From: Roseibium sp. MMSF_3412
Lineage (GTDB): Bacteria > Pseudomonadota > Alphaproteobacteria > Rhizobiales > Stappiaceae
Length of the DNA: 64,000 nt
Direction: 5' to 3'
Assembly: GCF_030733265.1 (NCBI RefSeq)
Contig: NZ_JASHJI010000007.1
Span: forward strand, 62,001-126,000
Of this stretch, positions 28,212-37,577 are shown piece by piece. Below the pieces are notes generated by a model, which had not been told where the DNA came from, ran no database searches, and saw only the letters and a program-made list of their open reading frames with translations. The position numbers were made by a program, and so were the translations under genes. Position 1 is the stretch's first letter, and every line of letters starts with the position of its first letter.

Positions 28212-28240
28212 AAAAAGCCCGGGAAGATCCCGGGCTTTTT
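28212..28240. terminator. bidirectional intrinsic terminator
   Basis: AAAAAGCCCGGG (28212-28223) pairs perfectly with CCCGGGCTTTTT (28229-28240) around a 5-nt loop. The symmetric A and T runs allow it to end both the ABC exporter (+) and the secreted protein gene (-), whose stop is at 28257. Confidence 0.93.
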
Positions 28241-28256
28241 CGTTGCGCGATGAAGC

Positions 28257-29426
28257 TCACTGGTTGGCGGTGATACCGACTGACAGAATTTGCGGGATCA
28301 TCTGCGGGGCCAGCATTGCTGTTCCCATGACCTGTGAAAACGGCACCGGAGCACCGGGTGTCGCGGTGATTTCCAGCGATCCGGGCGCATTCAGATAGTC
28401 GGTCACGGCCTTGGCGACCTGACCCTCCAGTTCCTTGTTCTGCAGCATCCCGAGCATCAGGGGCAGGCTTCCCGTCAGACCGCCGACATAAGTCGGCACA
28501 TCAACGCCCGATTTCTTGGCCTCCTGTTCCAGAATGCGGCCGGTGAGCGAAGCATCGTCCAGGCGGATTTTTGCGTCCACGACCGATACGTTCTGCAAAA
28601 GTCCCATGGCTTCTTCCGGCTTGTCGGACTTCGCTTCCAGTTGTTCCACGACATCTCGCGTGACGCCGCCGAGCGAAAGGGTGAGCGTCAGGCTGGCAGC
28701 ATCCTTTGCATCGATCCTGAGTTCCGGAATGGTGATGGTCGCTGCGTCGACATCCCATTTGCCCGACGCCGTTACGTCGAGAGTAAGCGTTTCATAGCCG
28801 AGTTCGGAGAGCGTCTTTGCTTCTTCGACCTCAAGCTCTTTCACGTCGACAACCGCGCCGTTCAGCGCAAAACTGCCGGAGGTCGGCAAGTCGCCGTCCA
28901 TGCTGTCGATCGTGGACGAGATCGACTGGATATCGGCAACCTTGCCGTCTTCGTCATTGATCTGGATGGTCTTGATTTCGACGGTCCTGTAGCCCGGGCC
29001 GGACGGCGATGTCTTGGCAGCCGCTTCTGCCGGTGAAGGAAGCACAAGCTGTGTCGCATTGAGCGTGCCCACGGACATGCCGCCGTCATCCGCTTTCAAC
29101 TCGAGCGATTCCAGATCGAGGCTCTCGAGCTTGAGGCGGCCATTATCGAGGATCTCGCCGCCGCCCAGCATCGTCTTGGCAATCGTTACCTTGCCGTCTC
29201 CTCCATCCGCGACGACAAGGTCGCCGATCGTGACGGTATCACCCGAAGCATCCACGGACCCGTAGCTTTCAACGGTACCCTCCTGAGCATCCACAACGGA
29301 CAGGAAGGCGTCGGCGATATCGTTGCCGGTTGCATCGAAGGCAAGGGCAGGCGCCGACTGAAGCGCTATCAGGCTTACGGCCGTGCACAGGCCGATTGCG
29401 AAACGGGGCGAGGGGGAAAACATCAT
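28257..29426 (-). CDS. secreted protein of unknown function
   Basis: A 389-residue protein with a clear signal peptide (FAIGLCTAVSLIALQSAPALA). The mature part is acidic and rich in Gly, Asp, Leu and Val, with repeated beta-type stretches such as DGGDGKVTIAKTML and LKLESLDLESLELKADDGG. No Cys follows the signal peptide. It may be a beta-solenoid or AsmA-like envelope protein, but I recognise no family. The ATG at 29426 is chosen because GGTGGAG precedes it by seven bases. Confidence 0.75.
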   Translation of the reverse strand: MMFSPSPRFAIGLCTAVSLIALQSAPALAFDATGNDIADAFLSVVDAQEGTVESYGSVDASGDTVTIGDLVVADGGDGKVTIAKTMLGGGEILDNGRLKLESLDLESLELKADDGGMSVGTLNATQLVLPSPAEAAAKTSPSGPGYRTVEIKTIQINDEDGKVADIQSISSTIDSMDGDLPTSGSFALNGAVVDVKELEVEEAKTLSELGYETLTLDVTASGKWDVDAATITIPELRIDAKDAASLTLTLSLGGVTRDVVEQLEAKSDKPEEAMGLLQNVSVVDAKIRLDDASLTGRILEQEAKKSGVDVPTYVGGLTGSLPLMLGMLQNKELEGQVAKAVTDYLNAPGSLEITATPGAPVPFSQVMGTAMLAPQMIPQILSVGITANQ

Positions 29427-29546
29427 ATAAAACTCCACCATGAAAAGGCGGGCACACTCTGCTTGATGTTTCGTGCCGAAGCAAGGCTGTTGCCGCATCC
29501 GTTCAAGGTGCGCAGAACCGGCTTTCCGCTCGCATGGGACGGGTCG

Positions 29547-30446
29547 CTAGGCTGCGGCCTTTTCGTGGAACTGTTCCTTGGCGCGCTCAATATCTTCGAG
29601 TGAAGGCAGGCTGGCTTCGTTGCCGAGATGCTGGATCGCATGTGTCGATGCGGCTCGGGCGAACTTAAAATGCTCGCTCCAACTGCGTTCCGGATGGGTG
29701 AGATAGGAAGCGATATAGGCGCCGTGAAAAACATCGCCGGCACCGTTTGAATCGACAACCTTCTGCAACGGCACGTCGAGCGCGGGCAGGACCTTGTCCG
29801 CACCTCCTGCTTCGTACCAGACCGTGCCGTGTTCTCCGAGCGTGACCGCGCCGACCGGGCAGTTCTTGGATCGGAGGTATTGAAGGGTGTCGCCCGTCGA
29901 CTTTCCGAGCTGCTGACAGAACCGTTCGGAGACAACGGCGATGTCGATATGGTTGAGCAATTCATCGGTGTTCTCCCGGACCGCACCGCCGTCAAGCGAC
30001 GTCAGGATGCCGAGATTCCTGCAGGTTGCCGCGTAGTGGTGGGCGGCATCGGGCATGTGGCCGTCCAGGTGCAGCGCTTTCATGCCAGTCAGCGTGAGAG
30101 GCGGGAAGGGATGGAGGAAGTCGTTGTCGCGGCAGCGAACGATCGCCCGTTTGCCGGATTTCGGCATGATGAACGAGAGGGAGGAGTCGCGCACCTTTCG
30201 CCCATGGACCGAAATGCCGTAGGCACTTGCCATGTCCAGGAACATGCGCGCCAGCCAGTCATCGGCGAGTGAGCAAAGGACATCAGGCCGCCCGCCGAGC
30301 TTTGCGCAGCAAAATGCGGCCGTCACGGCGTTGCCGCCAAAACTTATCGCGTATTCCCGGGCGATCGTTTTCTCGTCGCCTGTCGGAAGGTTGTCGGTCA
30401 AAAAGGTAACGTCGATATAGGCTTGGCCGATAAACAGTGCCTGCAT
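29547..30446 (-). CDS. PfkB-family sugar/nucleoside kinase
   Basis: A ~299-residue ribokinase-fold kinase. The N-terminal substrate signature is ISFGGNAVTAAFCCAKLG. The C-terminal PfkB signature is VVDSNGAGDVFHGAYIASYL with the catalytic Asp in GAGD. LDGHMPDAAHHYAATCRN precedes it. The substrate cannot be named; sulfofructose, ribose and 2-keto-3-deoxygluconate kinases share this pattern. The start ATG at 30446 follows GGGAG. It abuts the divergent CSS-EAL gene. Confidence 0.88.
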   Translation of the reverse strand: MQALFIGQAYIDVTFLTDNLPTGDEKTIAREYAISFGGNAVTAAFCCAKLGGRPDVLCSLADDWLARMFLDMASAYGISVHGRKVRDSSLSFIMPKSGKRAIVRCRDNDFLHPFPPLTLTGMKALHLDGHMPDAAHHYAATCRNLGILTSLDGGAVRENTDELLNHIDIAVVSERFCQQLGKSTGDTLQYLRSKNCPVGAVTLGEHGTVWYEAGGADKVLPALDVPLQKVVDSNGAGDVFHGAYIASYLTHPERSWSEHFKFARAASTHAIQHLGNEASLPSLEDIERAKEQFHEKAAA

Positions 30447-30603
30447 GAGCAACTCCCGTTTTCCCGTGGAACGTTTCGTGGCAGCACTTAATCACGTGTC
30501 CGCTTCGTTCAGCCTTGATCTGGATGAAACATCAACACATTCAGTCCTTGTTTACCCAGATCGGCCATGGTCAGGAAGAGTTTATTGGTCCACAGGTACA
30601 CAA

Positions 30604-32247
30604 TTGTCCTTCCGGTATCTAGGTTTTGCGAAAACGGTCATGATCGCCCTTGTTCTGGCGACCACACCGCTGTTCGCGATCAATATCATATTGAACCAGT
30701 TTGCCGAGCGTCGGGCCTTGACCGAGATGGAAGCCATGGGCGAGGTGTCGATCCGTCGCGCCGAGGAGGCCATCAGTACCACGGTGAGCCTGCTCCAGAG
30801 GCTCGACCGGGACGGCGTGCAGACCTGCAGTGCGGAAGACCGGGTCATCTTCGAAAGGCTGATCATTGAAAACGGAATGATCGACGCGCTTGGTCTCGTG
30901 GATGCCAAGGGCCAGCGCATGTGCATCGTTCCCGATCGCGAACTCGCCGGCAAGATCATTCTTCCGCCCGTGCGTACCGAAGGACCCCTGGTTGGTATCG
31001 GTATGCTGGATCGCGACTATCTCGGCGCAAAAGCGGCAGTCATCAGCTGGGACCTGAAAGACCAGACCAGGCTGTTCGCCGAGGTGACGCCGGCGGTCAT
31101 TGCGATGGACCCGGGACCGGAATATCTGCGTTCGTACCGTAGAGCCGAATTGCGCCTGGGAGACAATCTGCTCTGGTACAATGTGGGCGGCTACAATTCT
31201 GAAGGGTCGAATTCAGAAAGCGTTCTCTCGGTTGATGTCATGTCGGAGCTCTATCCGCTTGTCGCGACGATCACCGCCCCCGTGAGCGCCGCGTCCCATG
31301 TCGTCAAGGATCTGAAGGTTGTCGCGGCGGCGGCCTGCGCCGGCATTGCCGTTCTGTTCGTTGCGATCGGTGTCTGGCTGTCGTGGCGGCCCGAGAGCGA
31401 AGCGAACGACGAATTCGTGGCGGCGATCCGCAACGGCGAATTCATCCCTTACTATCAGCCGGTCATGGATATCGAGACCCTGCGCCTGCGCGGGTGTGAA
31501 GTCCTGATGCGCTGGCGGCGTCCCAACGGCATGATCGTGTCTCCAGGCCAATTCATGGCCTATGCGGAAAACAACGGTCATATATTTGACATGACACGCC
31601 ACATCATGCGCCTTTCGTCAGAAGAGGTGGGGGATCTCTACGGCGAGAACCCGGACTTCAAACTCTCCATCAATCTGTTTGCAGGGCACTTCCTCGATCG
31701 TGAAGTGGTTGCCGATATCAAGTCGATTTTCGAGAACTCCAAAATCTCGTTCCAACAGATTGTTGTCGAAGTCACCGAGCGCCATCCGCTTGAGGATATG
31801 GAACTTGCGCGCAAGATCATGGCGGAACTGCAGGCGCTTGGCGTGCGTGTGGCCCTGGATGATGTCGGCACCGGTCATGGCGGAATGGCTTATCTGCAGA
31901 AACTCGGCGTCGATATCATCAAGATCGACAAGATGTTCATCGACACGATCAGCTCCGACGACAATTCCACGACGATCGTGGACTCCATGGTGGAACTCGC
32001 CGACAACCTTGGAATGGGCATCATCGCCGAAGGTGTCGAACAGGAAGAGCAGATCGAGCGCCTGCTCGAACTTGGCGTGACAGCCGCTCAGGGCTATTTC
32101 TTCGCAGCGCCCATGCCCGCGGATGAGTTCATTGCGTTCTCGGAACGCATGGAACAGGAAGCGCTCGAACGCTCGCGTCTTGCGGCCGAGGCCGCGGCTG
32201 CCGAAGAAGCCGCCAGCGAAGCGGCAATGTCCAACGCGGCAGCCTGA
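30604..32247 (+). CDS. membrane c-di-GMP phosphodiesterase, CSS-EAL architecture
   Basis: A ~547-residue protein. A transmembrane helix (MIALVLATTPLFAINIIL) is followed by a periplasmic domain with TCSAEDRVIFER and a later QRMC cysteine, as in CSS-motif sensors. A second helix (VVAAAACAGIAVLFVAIGVWL) leads to a cytosolic EAL domain: GCEVLMRWRRPNG (EVL replaces EAL), VALDDVGTGHGG and GMGIIAEGVE. Most metal and catalytic acids appear kept. The C terminus is an Ala/Glu-rich tail. The start is uncertain: the frame opens at 30445, overlapping the divergent kinase start codon, so the TTG at 30604 or ATG at 30640 is more credible. Confidence 0.85.
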   Translation: MSFRYLGFAKTVMIALVLATTPLFAINIILNQFAERRALTEMEAMGEVSIRRAEEAISTTVSLLQRLDRDGVQTCSAEDRVIFERLIIENGMIDALGLVDAKGQRMCIVPDRELAGKIILPPVRTEGPLVGIGMLDRDYLGAKAAVISWDLKDQTRLFAEVTPAVIAMDPGPEYLRSYRRAELRLGDNLLWYNVGGYNSEGSNSESVLSVDVMSELYPLVATITAPVSAASHVVKDLKVVAAAACAGIAVLFVAIGVWLSWRPESEANDEFVAAIRNGEFIPYYQPVMDIETLRLRGCEVLMRWRRPNGMIVSPGQFMAYAENNGHIFDMTRHIMRLSSEEVGDLYGENPDFKLSINLFAGHFLDREVVADIKSIFENSKISFQQIVVEVTERHPLEDMELARKIMAELQALGVRVALDDVGTGHGGMAYLQKLGVDIIKIDKMFIDTISSDDNSTTIVDSMVELADNLGMGIIAEGVEQEEQIERLLELGVTAAQGYFFAAPMPADEFIAFSERMEQEALERSRLAAEAAAAEEAASEAAMSNAAA

Positions 32248-32391
32248 TAGACATCGGGCAACGAGCACCCGGCAAACTTCGAAACGCATTCATCACCGGC
32301 ACAAAAATCCGTGAGGTCCGGATAAAACACTTGTCTGTACCGGCTGGACGGTTTATGTAATCGCCAGCTTTACTGACCAGACGGTTCAAAA

Positions 32392-32949
32392 ATGACAGCG
32401 CGCGCTTCAAGACACTCTCCGGACTCGAAATCGGATATTCTCACCGCTGCGATTGAGGTCATTCGCCGCTCCGGCGCGCAGAATTTTACCATCGACGCAG
32501 TCGCGGAAGAGAGCGGATTTTCCAAGGGCGGGGTACTCTATAACTTTCCGACCAAGGACGCGCTCATTACCGGGATGGTCGGGTTTCTGGGCGGGCAGTT
32601 CGAAACCGACGTTCTGGCGGCCCGGGCGGCTAACCTGGGCTCAAAATCGCCTACGCTGAGCGGCATGATCGATGTCACGGAACGTTGGCTTGAAACAAAG
32701 CGCGATGTGGCGCAGGCGATCCTTGCGACGACGGTGGACCGCCCCGAGCTGACCGAACCCTTTTTAAAGGTGAAGCGGCGGTTCAAGGCGGCGATTGCCG
32801 AAGAAACGGGTGATTTCGGGAAGGCCATGGCAATATGGTCCAGTCTTGAGGGGCTGCACTTTTCGGTCGCGCATTGCGTTTCGATCCTGGAAGACCACGA
32901 GCGGGCGGCGGTCCTGAGCGAGCTCAGAAACCACCTTGAACAAGATTGA
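32392..32949 (+). CDS. TetR-family regulator of adjacent efflux genes
   Basis: A 185-residue TetR regulator. The N-terminal helix-turn-helix reads FTIDAVAEESGFSKGGVLYNFPTKDALI. The variable ligand domain follows; it resembles C-terminal regions of TetR proteins next to RND pumps. It sits 19 bp before the adaptor gene in the same direction, so it probably autoregulates the TetR-adaptor-pump operon. A possible promoter TTGTCT-N18-TATGTA lies at about 32332-32361. Confidence 0.88.
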   Translation: MTARASRHSPDSKSDILTAAIEVIRRSGAQNFTIDAVAEESGFSKGGVLYNFPTKDALITGMVGFLGGQFETDVLAARAANLGSKSPTLSGMIDVTERWLETKRDVAQAILATTVDRPELTEPFLKVKRRFKAAIAEETGDFGKAMAIWSSLEGLHFSVAHCVSILEDHERAAVLSELRNHLEQD

Positions 32950-32968
32950 ATTGAAAACGGGACGGCAG

Positions 32969-34063
32969 ATGGTGACGGTTCAAAGAAAAAAGACTGCCCG
33001 CTGGATGGCAGTTCTGATTGCGGTGGTCGGTCTCGCGGCCTGTCAGGATGATGCGGCAAATCCTGTTGCAGAGGCGGAAGCAAAACTGCATGCAGCGCCG
33101 AGGCCGGCGAAGATTTTCACCGTGACGGACGAGATCGGCCTGATCGAAAGACGCTTCGCCGGGCGTGTTGCCGCCGTTCAGACGGTTGATCTTTCTTTCC
33201 AGGTTTCGGGAAAACTGCTCGAATTGCCCGTGCTGGAAAGTCAGCAGGTGTCCAAGGGCGACGTGATCGCGAAGCTGGATCCGACCGACTATCAACGTGC
33301 TGTCCGCGAGGCGACGATCAACGCGGATCAGGCCAAACGCGAGCTCGACCGGCTTGAAACGCTCAAGGAGCGTTCGGTGATTTCCCAGTCCGCATATGAC
33401 GAGCAGAAAAACGTTTACGATCTTACGCTGGAACGGTTGGAAGAAGCGCGCCAGAACCTCGAATACACCACCTTGAAAGCTCCCTTCGATGGCATCATGT
33501 CTCTTCGCCTCGTTGACAATTTCACCACTGTCAGCGTGGCGACCCCGATCGTGCGCATGCATGATGTCTCGGAAGTCCAGGTCGACATCAATGTCGCCGA
33601 AGCGCTTTTCGGGCGGGTCACGGAATCGGAGGTTTCCTCGATTGAAGCGAAGTTCCCGGCCTATGGCGAGAAGATTTTTCCGCTGCAGTATCGCGAACAC
33701 TCCAGTCAGGTGGACGAGGTCACGCAGACCTACCGGATCACGCTGGCAATGCCGCGGGAGGGTGTTGATCAGCTCTCGCCCGGCATGACTGCTTCCGTCA
33801 TCGTCAAGCTCGTTCCCGAGGGTCTGGAACTCGGCGAGCAACTGCTTGTGCCCACGGCCTCGGTCGCCGTTGACGGCGAGGGCAACACCTATGTCTGGAA
33901 ATTCGCAGACGCAACGGGTGCCGTCTCCAAGCAGCCGGTCGAGATCGGCACGATCATGGGAGACTACATCCCCATTCGCTCAGGCATTGAAACGGGTGAC
34001 GAAATCGTCTCGGCCGGTGTTGCCTATCTCAGCGACGGCCAGATCGTGCGCCGTCTGCGCTGA
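32969..34063 (+). CDS. RND efflux periplasmic adaptor lipoprotein (HlyD/MFP family)
   Basis: A 364-residue membrane-fusion protein. The lipobox VVGLAAC places the lipidated Cys at residue 25. The lipoyl half-motifs and alpha-hairpin follow (QTVDLSFQVSGKLLELPVLE, then QAKRELDRLETLKERSVISQ), then the beta-barrel domain (SEVQVDINVAEALF). It would bridge the inner-membrane pump and an outer-membrane channel. No outer-membrane factor gene is adjacent. I use the ATG at 32969; the TTG at 32936 overlaps tetR. Confidence 0.9.
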   Translation: MVTVQRKKTARWMAVLIAVVGLAACQDDAANPVAEAEAKLHAAPRPAKIFTVTDEIGLIERRFAGRVAAVQTVDLSFQVSGKLLELPVLESQQVSKGDVIAKLDPTDYQRAVREATINADQAKRELDRLETLKERSVISQSAYDEQKNVYDLTLERLEEARQNLEYTTLKAPFDGIMSLRLVDNFTTVSVATPIVRMHDVSEVQVDINVAEALFGRVTESEVSSIEAKFPAYGEKIFPLQYREHSSQVDEVTQTYRITLAMPREGVDQLSPGMTASVIVKLVPEGLELGEQLLVPTASVAVDGEGNTYVWKFADATGAVSKQPVEIGTIMGDYIPIRSGIETGDEIVSAGVAYLSDGQIVRRLR

Positions 34064-34095
34064 CAAGAGCTGTCATTAGTCAAGGATCACGGACC

Positions 34096-37000
34096 GTGGA
34101 TATTGCACGCTACTCCATCGAGAAGCCGGTCAACACATGGATGATCGTGCTGATCGCACTTCTCGGCGGCCTTTGGGGCCTGACTTCGGTCGGGCGTCTG
34201 GAAGATCCGGCCTTCACCATCAAGGAAGCGCAGGTCATTACCGCTTATCCCGGGGCGACGGCGGCGGAGGTCGAAAACGAGATCACCGAGATCCTCGAAA
34301 CGGCAATCCAGCAGATGCCGCAGCTTGATGAGATCAGGTCCGTTTCCGAGCCCGGGCTGTCACGCATTAGCGTGGAAATCAAGCCGACCTATGACGGTTC
34401 GGAACTGCCGCAGGTCTGGGACGAGTTGCGCCGCAAGGTCGGAGACGAGCAAAGGAACCTGCCCACGGGCGCGCAACCCCCTCTTGTCTATGACAGTTTC
34501 GGCGATGTGTTCGGTCTCTTCTATGCCTTCACCGCCGATGGCTACACAAATCGCGATATTCGCGACACGGTGAAACGGATCCGTCGGGAACTGCTCGCAG
34601 TTCCGGGCGTCGGCAAGGTCGAAGTCGATGGCGAACCCGAGGACGTCATCTATCTGGATGTCGACCAGGACAAGATGGCCGGCCTCGGCATATCCATGAC
34701 CGACATCGTTGGTGTTCTGGATGCGGAGAACCGGATCCAGTCCAACGGCTCGGCGGTTTCCGGCCAGTCCCGCATTCGCTTGATGACGCCGTCGGCCTTC
34801 GAGGATTTCAGCGGGATCCAGGATCTCATCGTCGGCCGGCCGGGCTCAACGGCGATGATCCGTCTGTCGGACATATCCACGTTGGAGCTGGGCGAGCCCG
34901 AACGCCCGCGCAAACTGATCCGCCATGACGGTCACCGGGCCGTGACCATCGGTGTGTCCCAGGTCGATGGCACAAACATCGTCGATGTCGGCAATCGGGT
35001 GGTGGACAGACTGGCGGAAATCGAGGCGCTGCTGCCTGTTGGCATGCAGATCCACCCGATCTACGAACAGAACATCGTCGTTGATGCATCCGTGAACGGC
35101 TTCATTCTCAATCTGGCCGCCTCCGTTGTCATTGTCATCGGTGTCCTTGCGCTCTTCATGGGCTGGCGCGCGGCGATGGTCGTGGGAACCGTGCTTCTAC
35201 TGACCGTCATGGCCACCGTCCTATTCATGCGGATCTTCAACATCGAGATGGAGCGGATCTCGCTCGGCGCGCTGATCATTGCCATGGGCATGCTCGTGGA
35301 CAATGCGATCGTCGTTGCCGAAGGCATGATGATCAACATGCAGCGCGGGCAAAGGGCGATCGAAGCCGCAAGCCGTGTTGTCAGGCAGACGATGTGGCCG
35401 CTGTTGGGTGCGACCGTGATCGGCATCATGGCCTTTTCCGGGATTGGATTGTCACCGGACGCTACGGGTGAGTTCCTGTTTTCGCTCTTTGCGGTGATCG
35501 GCATTTCGCTGCTGCTGTCATGGGTTTTCGCGGTAACGGTGACGCCGTTGTTCGGAAAATATTTTTTCCGGACCGCTGAAGGCAATCTCGATGATCACGA
35601 TCCCTATAAGGGCATCCTTTACACCATCTACCGCGGTTTCCTCGTGGGGGCTCTGCATGTCCGGCTGCTGTCCGTCCTGGCGCTGGTCGGTATAACGGTG
35701 GCCTGCGTGATGGCCTTCGGCAATGTGAAACAGGCCTTCTTTCCGGACAGCAACACACCGATTTTCTACGTGCATTACTGGTCGCCGCAGGGCACGGACA
35801 TCCGATCGACCGAAGCCGATCTTGCAGAGATGGAAAAGGTCATTCTTGCTGATGAACGCGTGGAGGCCGTGACCAGCTTCGCTGGCGGCGGAGCGACCCG
35901 GTTCATGCTGACTTATGCGCCGGAAGACGCCAACCCGGCTTATGGCCACATGCTCATCCGGACGAAGAACCGCGACGATATCGATCTTCTGGCGCTGGAT
36001 CTGCGCGCGCAATTCGGTGAACGGTTTCCCTCCGCCCAGATCATCACCAAGCGCCTCGTGTTCGGTCCGGGCGGCGGTGCGAAGATCGAGGCGCGTTTCT
36101 CCGGACCCGATGCCAACGTTCTCAAACGGCTCGGGGACGAGGCGCAGGCCATCTTCGCGCAGCCGGACAACAGGCTGGCAGACGTCAATACGGACTGGAG
36201 ACAACGCGAACTCGTGGTCCGGCCGGAATTCGAAGAAGACAGGGCGCGCATTTCAGGTGTCACCCGCGAAGAGCTTTCGCTGTCGCTGCAGTTTGCAACG
36301 GAAGGCGTACAGGTCGGATCTTATCGCGATGTCGATGAGAGCATCCCGATTGTCGCCCGCAAGGCCGGTCCGGAAGGCATCTCGGTCAATGAAAGTGTTT
36401 CCGACTCACTTGTCTGGAGCACAGGCCAGCGCCGTTATGTTCCGATCGACCAGGTCGTGAGCCGGTTTGTCATGGAACCGCAGGACACGTTGATCCACCG
36501 TCGGGACCGTGTGCGCACGCTCACCGTCAAGGCGGAAACAACGGCCGGCGAAACGGCGACCGCCGCGCTCGCAAGGGTGAGGCCGCAGATCGAGACGATC
36601 GCGCTGCCGCCGGGCTACAAGCTGGAATGGGGCGGCGAATACGAAAGCACGAATGATGCGCAGGCGTCTCTCGGTGCGCAGTTGCCGCTTGGCTTCCTTG
36701 TGATGCTGATCATTTCGATCCTGCTTTTCGGATCTGTCCGGCAACCACTTATCATCTGGTTGATGGTCCCGATGTCGATCAATGGCGTTGCGATTGCCTT
36801 GCTCGTGACCGACACGCCTTTCGGCTTCATGTCACTGCTCGGCTTCCTGTCGCTTTCAGGCATGCTGATCAAGAATGCGATCGTGCTTCTGGAAGAAATC
36901 GACCGGCTGATCGAAGAGGGCAGCGAGAAATACGATGCTATCGTAACGGCAAGCGTCTCGCGTATGCGGCCCGTCATGCTGGCGGCAATCACCACGATCC

Positions 37001-37200
37001 TCGGCATGGCACCACTCTTGTCGGATGCGTTCTTCAGGGGAATGGCAGTGACCATCATGGGTGGCCTGGCCTTCGCGACCGTGTTGACCCTGATCGCCGC
37101 TCCGGTGCTCTATGCCCTGTTCTTCCGGGTGCGTCCGCCAAAGCGCGCGGACAAAGGCGAGGTGCCTGTGGATGCCGCCGCTGCAACGCCGGCTGAATAA
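34096..37200 (+). CDS. RND efflux pump inner-membrane subunit (AcrB/MexF superfamily)
   Basis: A 1034-residue proton-driven exporter of full length with twelve membrane helices and two large periplasmic loops. The start GTG (34096) follows AAGGATCACGGACC. The N terminus reads MDIARYSIEKPVNTWMIVLI. The TM4 proton-relay region is GMLVDNAIVVAEGMM, with one Asp where AcrB has DD. The C-terminal half repeats the fold (LGFLSLSGMLIKNAIVLLEEID). It forms an operon with the adaptor. The stop codon abuts the tandem repeat array at 37201. Confidence 0.95.
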   Translation: MDIARYSIEKPVNTWMIVLIALLGGLWGLTSVGRLEDPAFTIKEAQVITAYPGATAAEVENEITEILETAIQQMPQLDEIRSVSEPGLSRISVEIKPTYDGSELPQVWDELRRKVGDEQRNLPTGAQPPLVYDSFGDVFGLFYAFTADGYTNRDIRDTVKRIRRELLAVPGVGKVEVDGEPEDVIYLDVDQDKMAGLGISMTDIVGVLDAENRIQSNGSAVSGQSRIRLMTPSAFEDFSGIQDLIVGRPGSTAMIRLSDISTLELGEPERPRKLIRHDGHRAVTIGVSQVDGTNIVDVGNRVVDRLAEIEALLPVGMQIHPIYEQNIVVDASVNGFILNLAASVVIVIGVLALFMGWRAAMVVGTVLLLTVMATVLFMRIFNIEMERISLGALIIAMGMLVDNAIVVAEGMMINMQRGQRAIEAASRVVRQTMWPLLGATVIGIMAFSGIGLSPDATGEFLFSLFAVIGISLLLSWVFAVTVTPLFGKYFFRTAEGNLDDHDPYKGILYTIYRGFLVGALHVRLLSVLALVGITVACVMAFGNVKQAFFPDSNTPIFYVHYWSPQGTDIRSTEADLAEMEKVILADERVEAVTSFAGGGATRFMLTYAPEDANPAYGHMLIRTKNRDDIDLLALDLRAQFGERFPSAQIITKRLVFGPGGGAKIEARFSGPDANVLKRLGDEAQAIFAQPDNRLADVNTDWRQRELVVRPEFEEDRARISGVTREELSLSLQFATEGVQVGSYRDVDESIPIVARKAGPEGISVNESVSDSLVWSTGQRRYVPIDQVVSRFVMEPQDTLIHRRDRVRTLTVKAETTAGETATAALARVRPQIETIALPPGYKLEWGGEYESTNDAQASLGAQLPLGFLVMLIISILLFGSVRQPLIIWLMVPMSINGVAIALLVTDTPFGFMSLLGFLSLSGMLIKNAIVLLEEIDRLIEEGSEKYDAIVTASVSRMRPVMLAAITTILGMAPLLSDAFFRGMAVTIMGGLAFATVLTLIAAPVLYALFFRVRPPKRADKGEVPVDAAAATPAE

Positions 37201-37522
37201 AGACCCCGGCCCAAAGGGAAACCCGTCCGCGGATCCTGCGCGGCCCAAAGAAAAAACCCGTCCGCGGGGCTTGCGCGGCCCAAAGAAAAAACCCGTCCGC
37301 GGGGCCTGCGCGGCCCAAGGGAAAACCCGTCCGAGGTGCCTGCGCAGCCCAAGGGAAAACCCGTCCGAGGTGTTTGCGCCGCCCAAGGGAAAATCCGTCC
37401 GAGGGCTTGCGCGGCCCAAGGGAAAATCCGTCCGAGGGCTTGCGCGGCCCAAGGGAAAGCCCGTCCGAGGTGCCTGCGCGGCCCAAAGGAAAACCCGTCC
37501 GCGGGGCCTGCGCGGACGGGTT
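37201..37522. repeat. tandem array, nine ~34-bp terminator-like units
   Basis: Nine copies of a 33-35-bp unit follow the RND stop codon. The YCCGTCCG anchor recurs at 37222, 37257, 37292, 37326, 37360, 37394, 37427, 37460 and 37494. A consensus unit reads GCGCGGCCCAAGGGAAAA then CCCGTCCGNGGNGCCT. On the minus strand a unit is a short CCGCG/CGCGG hairpin followed by ACGGGTTTT, so it resembles a repeated terminator. It fills most of the 377-bp space between convergent genes. The frame rotates between units and stays open in several frames, producing false repetitive ORFs. Confidence 0.9.
37488..37522 (-). terminator. terminator hairpin of the small-protein operon, last unit of the array
   Basis: AACCCGTCCGCG (37492-37503) and CGCGGACGGGTT (37511-37522) are a perfect 12-bp inverted repeat with a 7-nt loop. 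On the minus strand the stem runs into TTTTCC. It lies 55 bp after the stop of the minus-strand gene at 37578-37775, which it would terminate. Confidence 0.65.
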
Positions 37523-37577
37523 GATCCAGCTGCCGTGGCAGTATCGGTTTCGGAAGGTCGAAACCCGGACCGGTCTC

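Noticed and set aside
30445..30603. Start of the EAL protein at 30445
   Set aside because: It coincides with the divergent kinase start codon and adds a non-family segment before the first membrane helix.
37201..37522. CRISPR array
   Set aside because: Units are contiguous with no unique spacers, and no cas genes are nearby.
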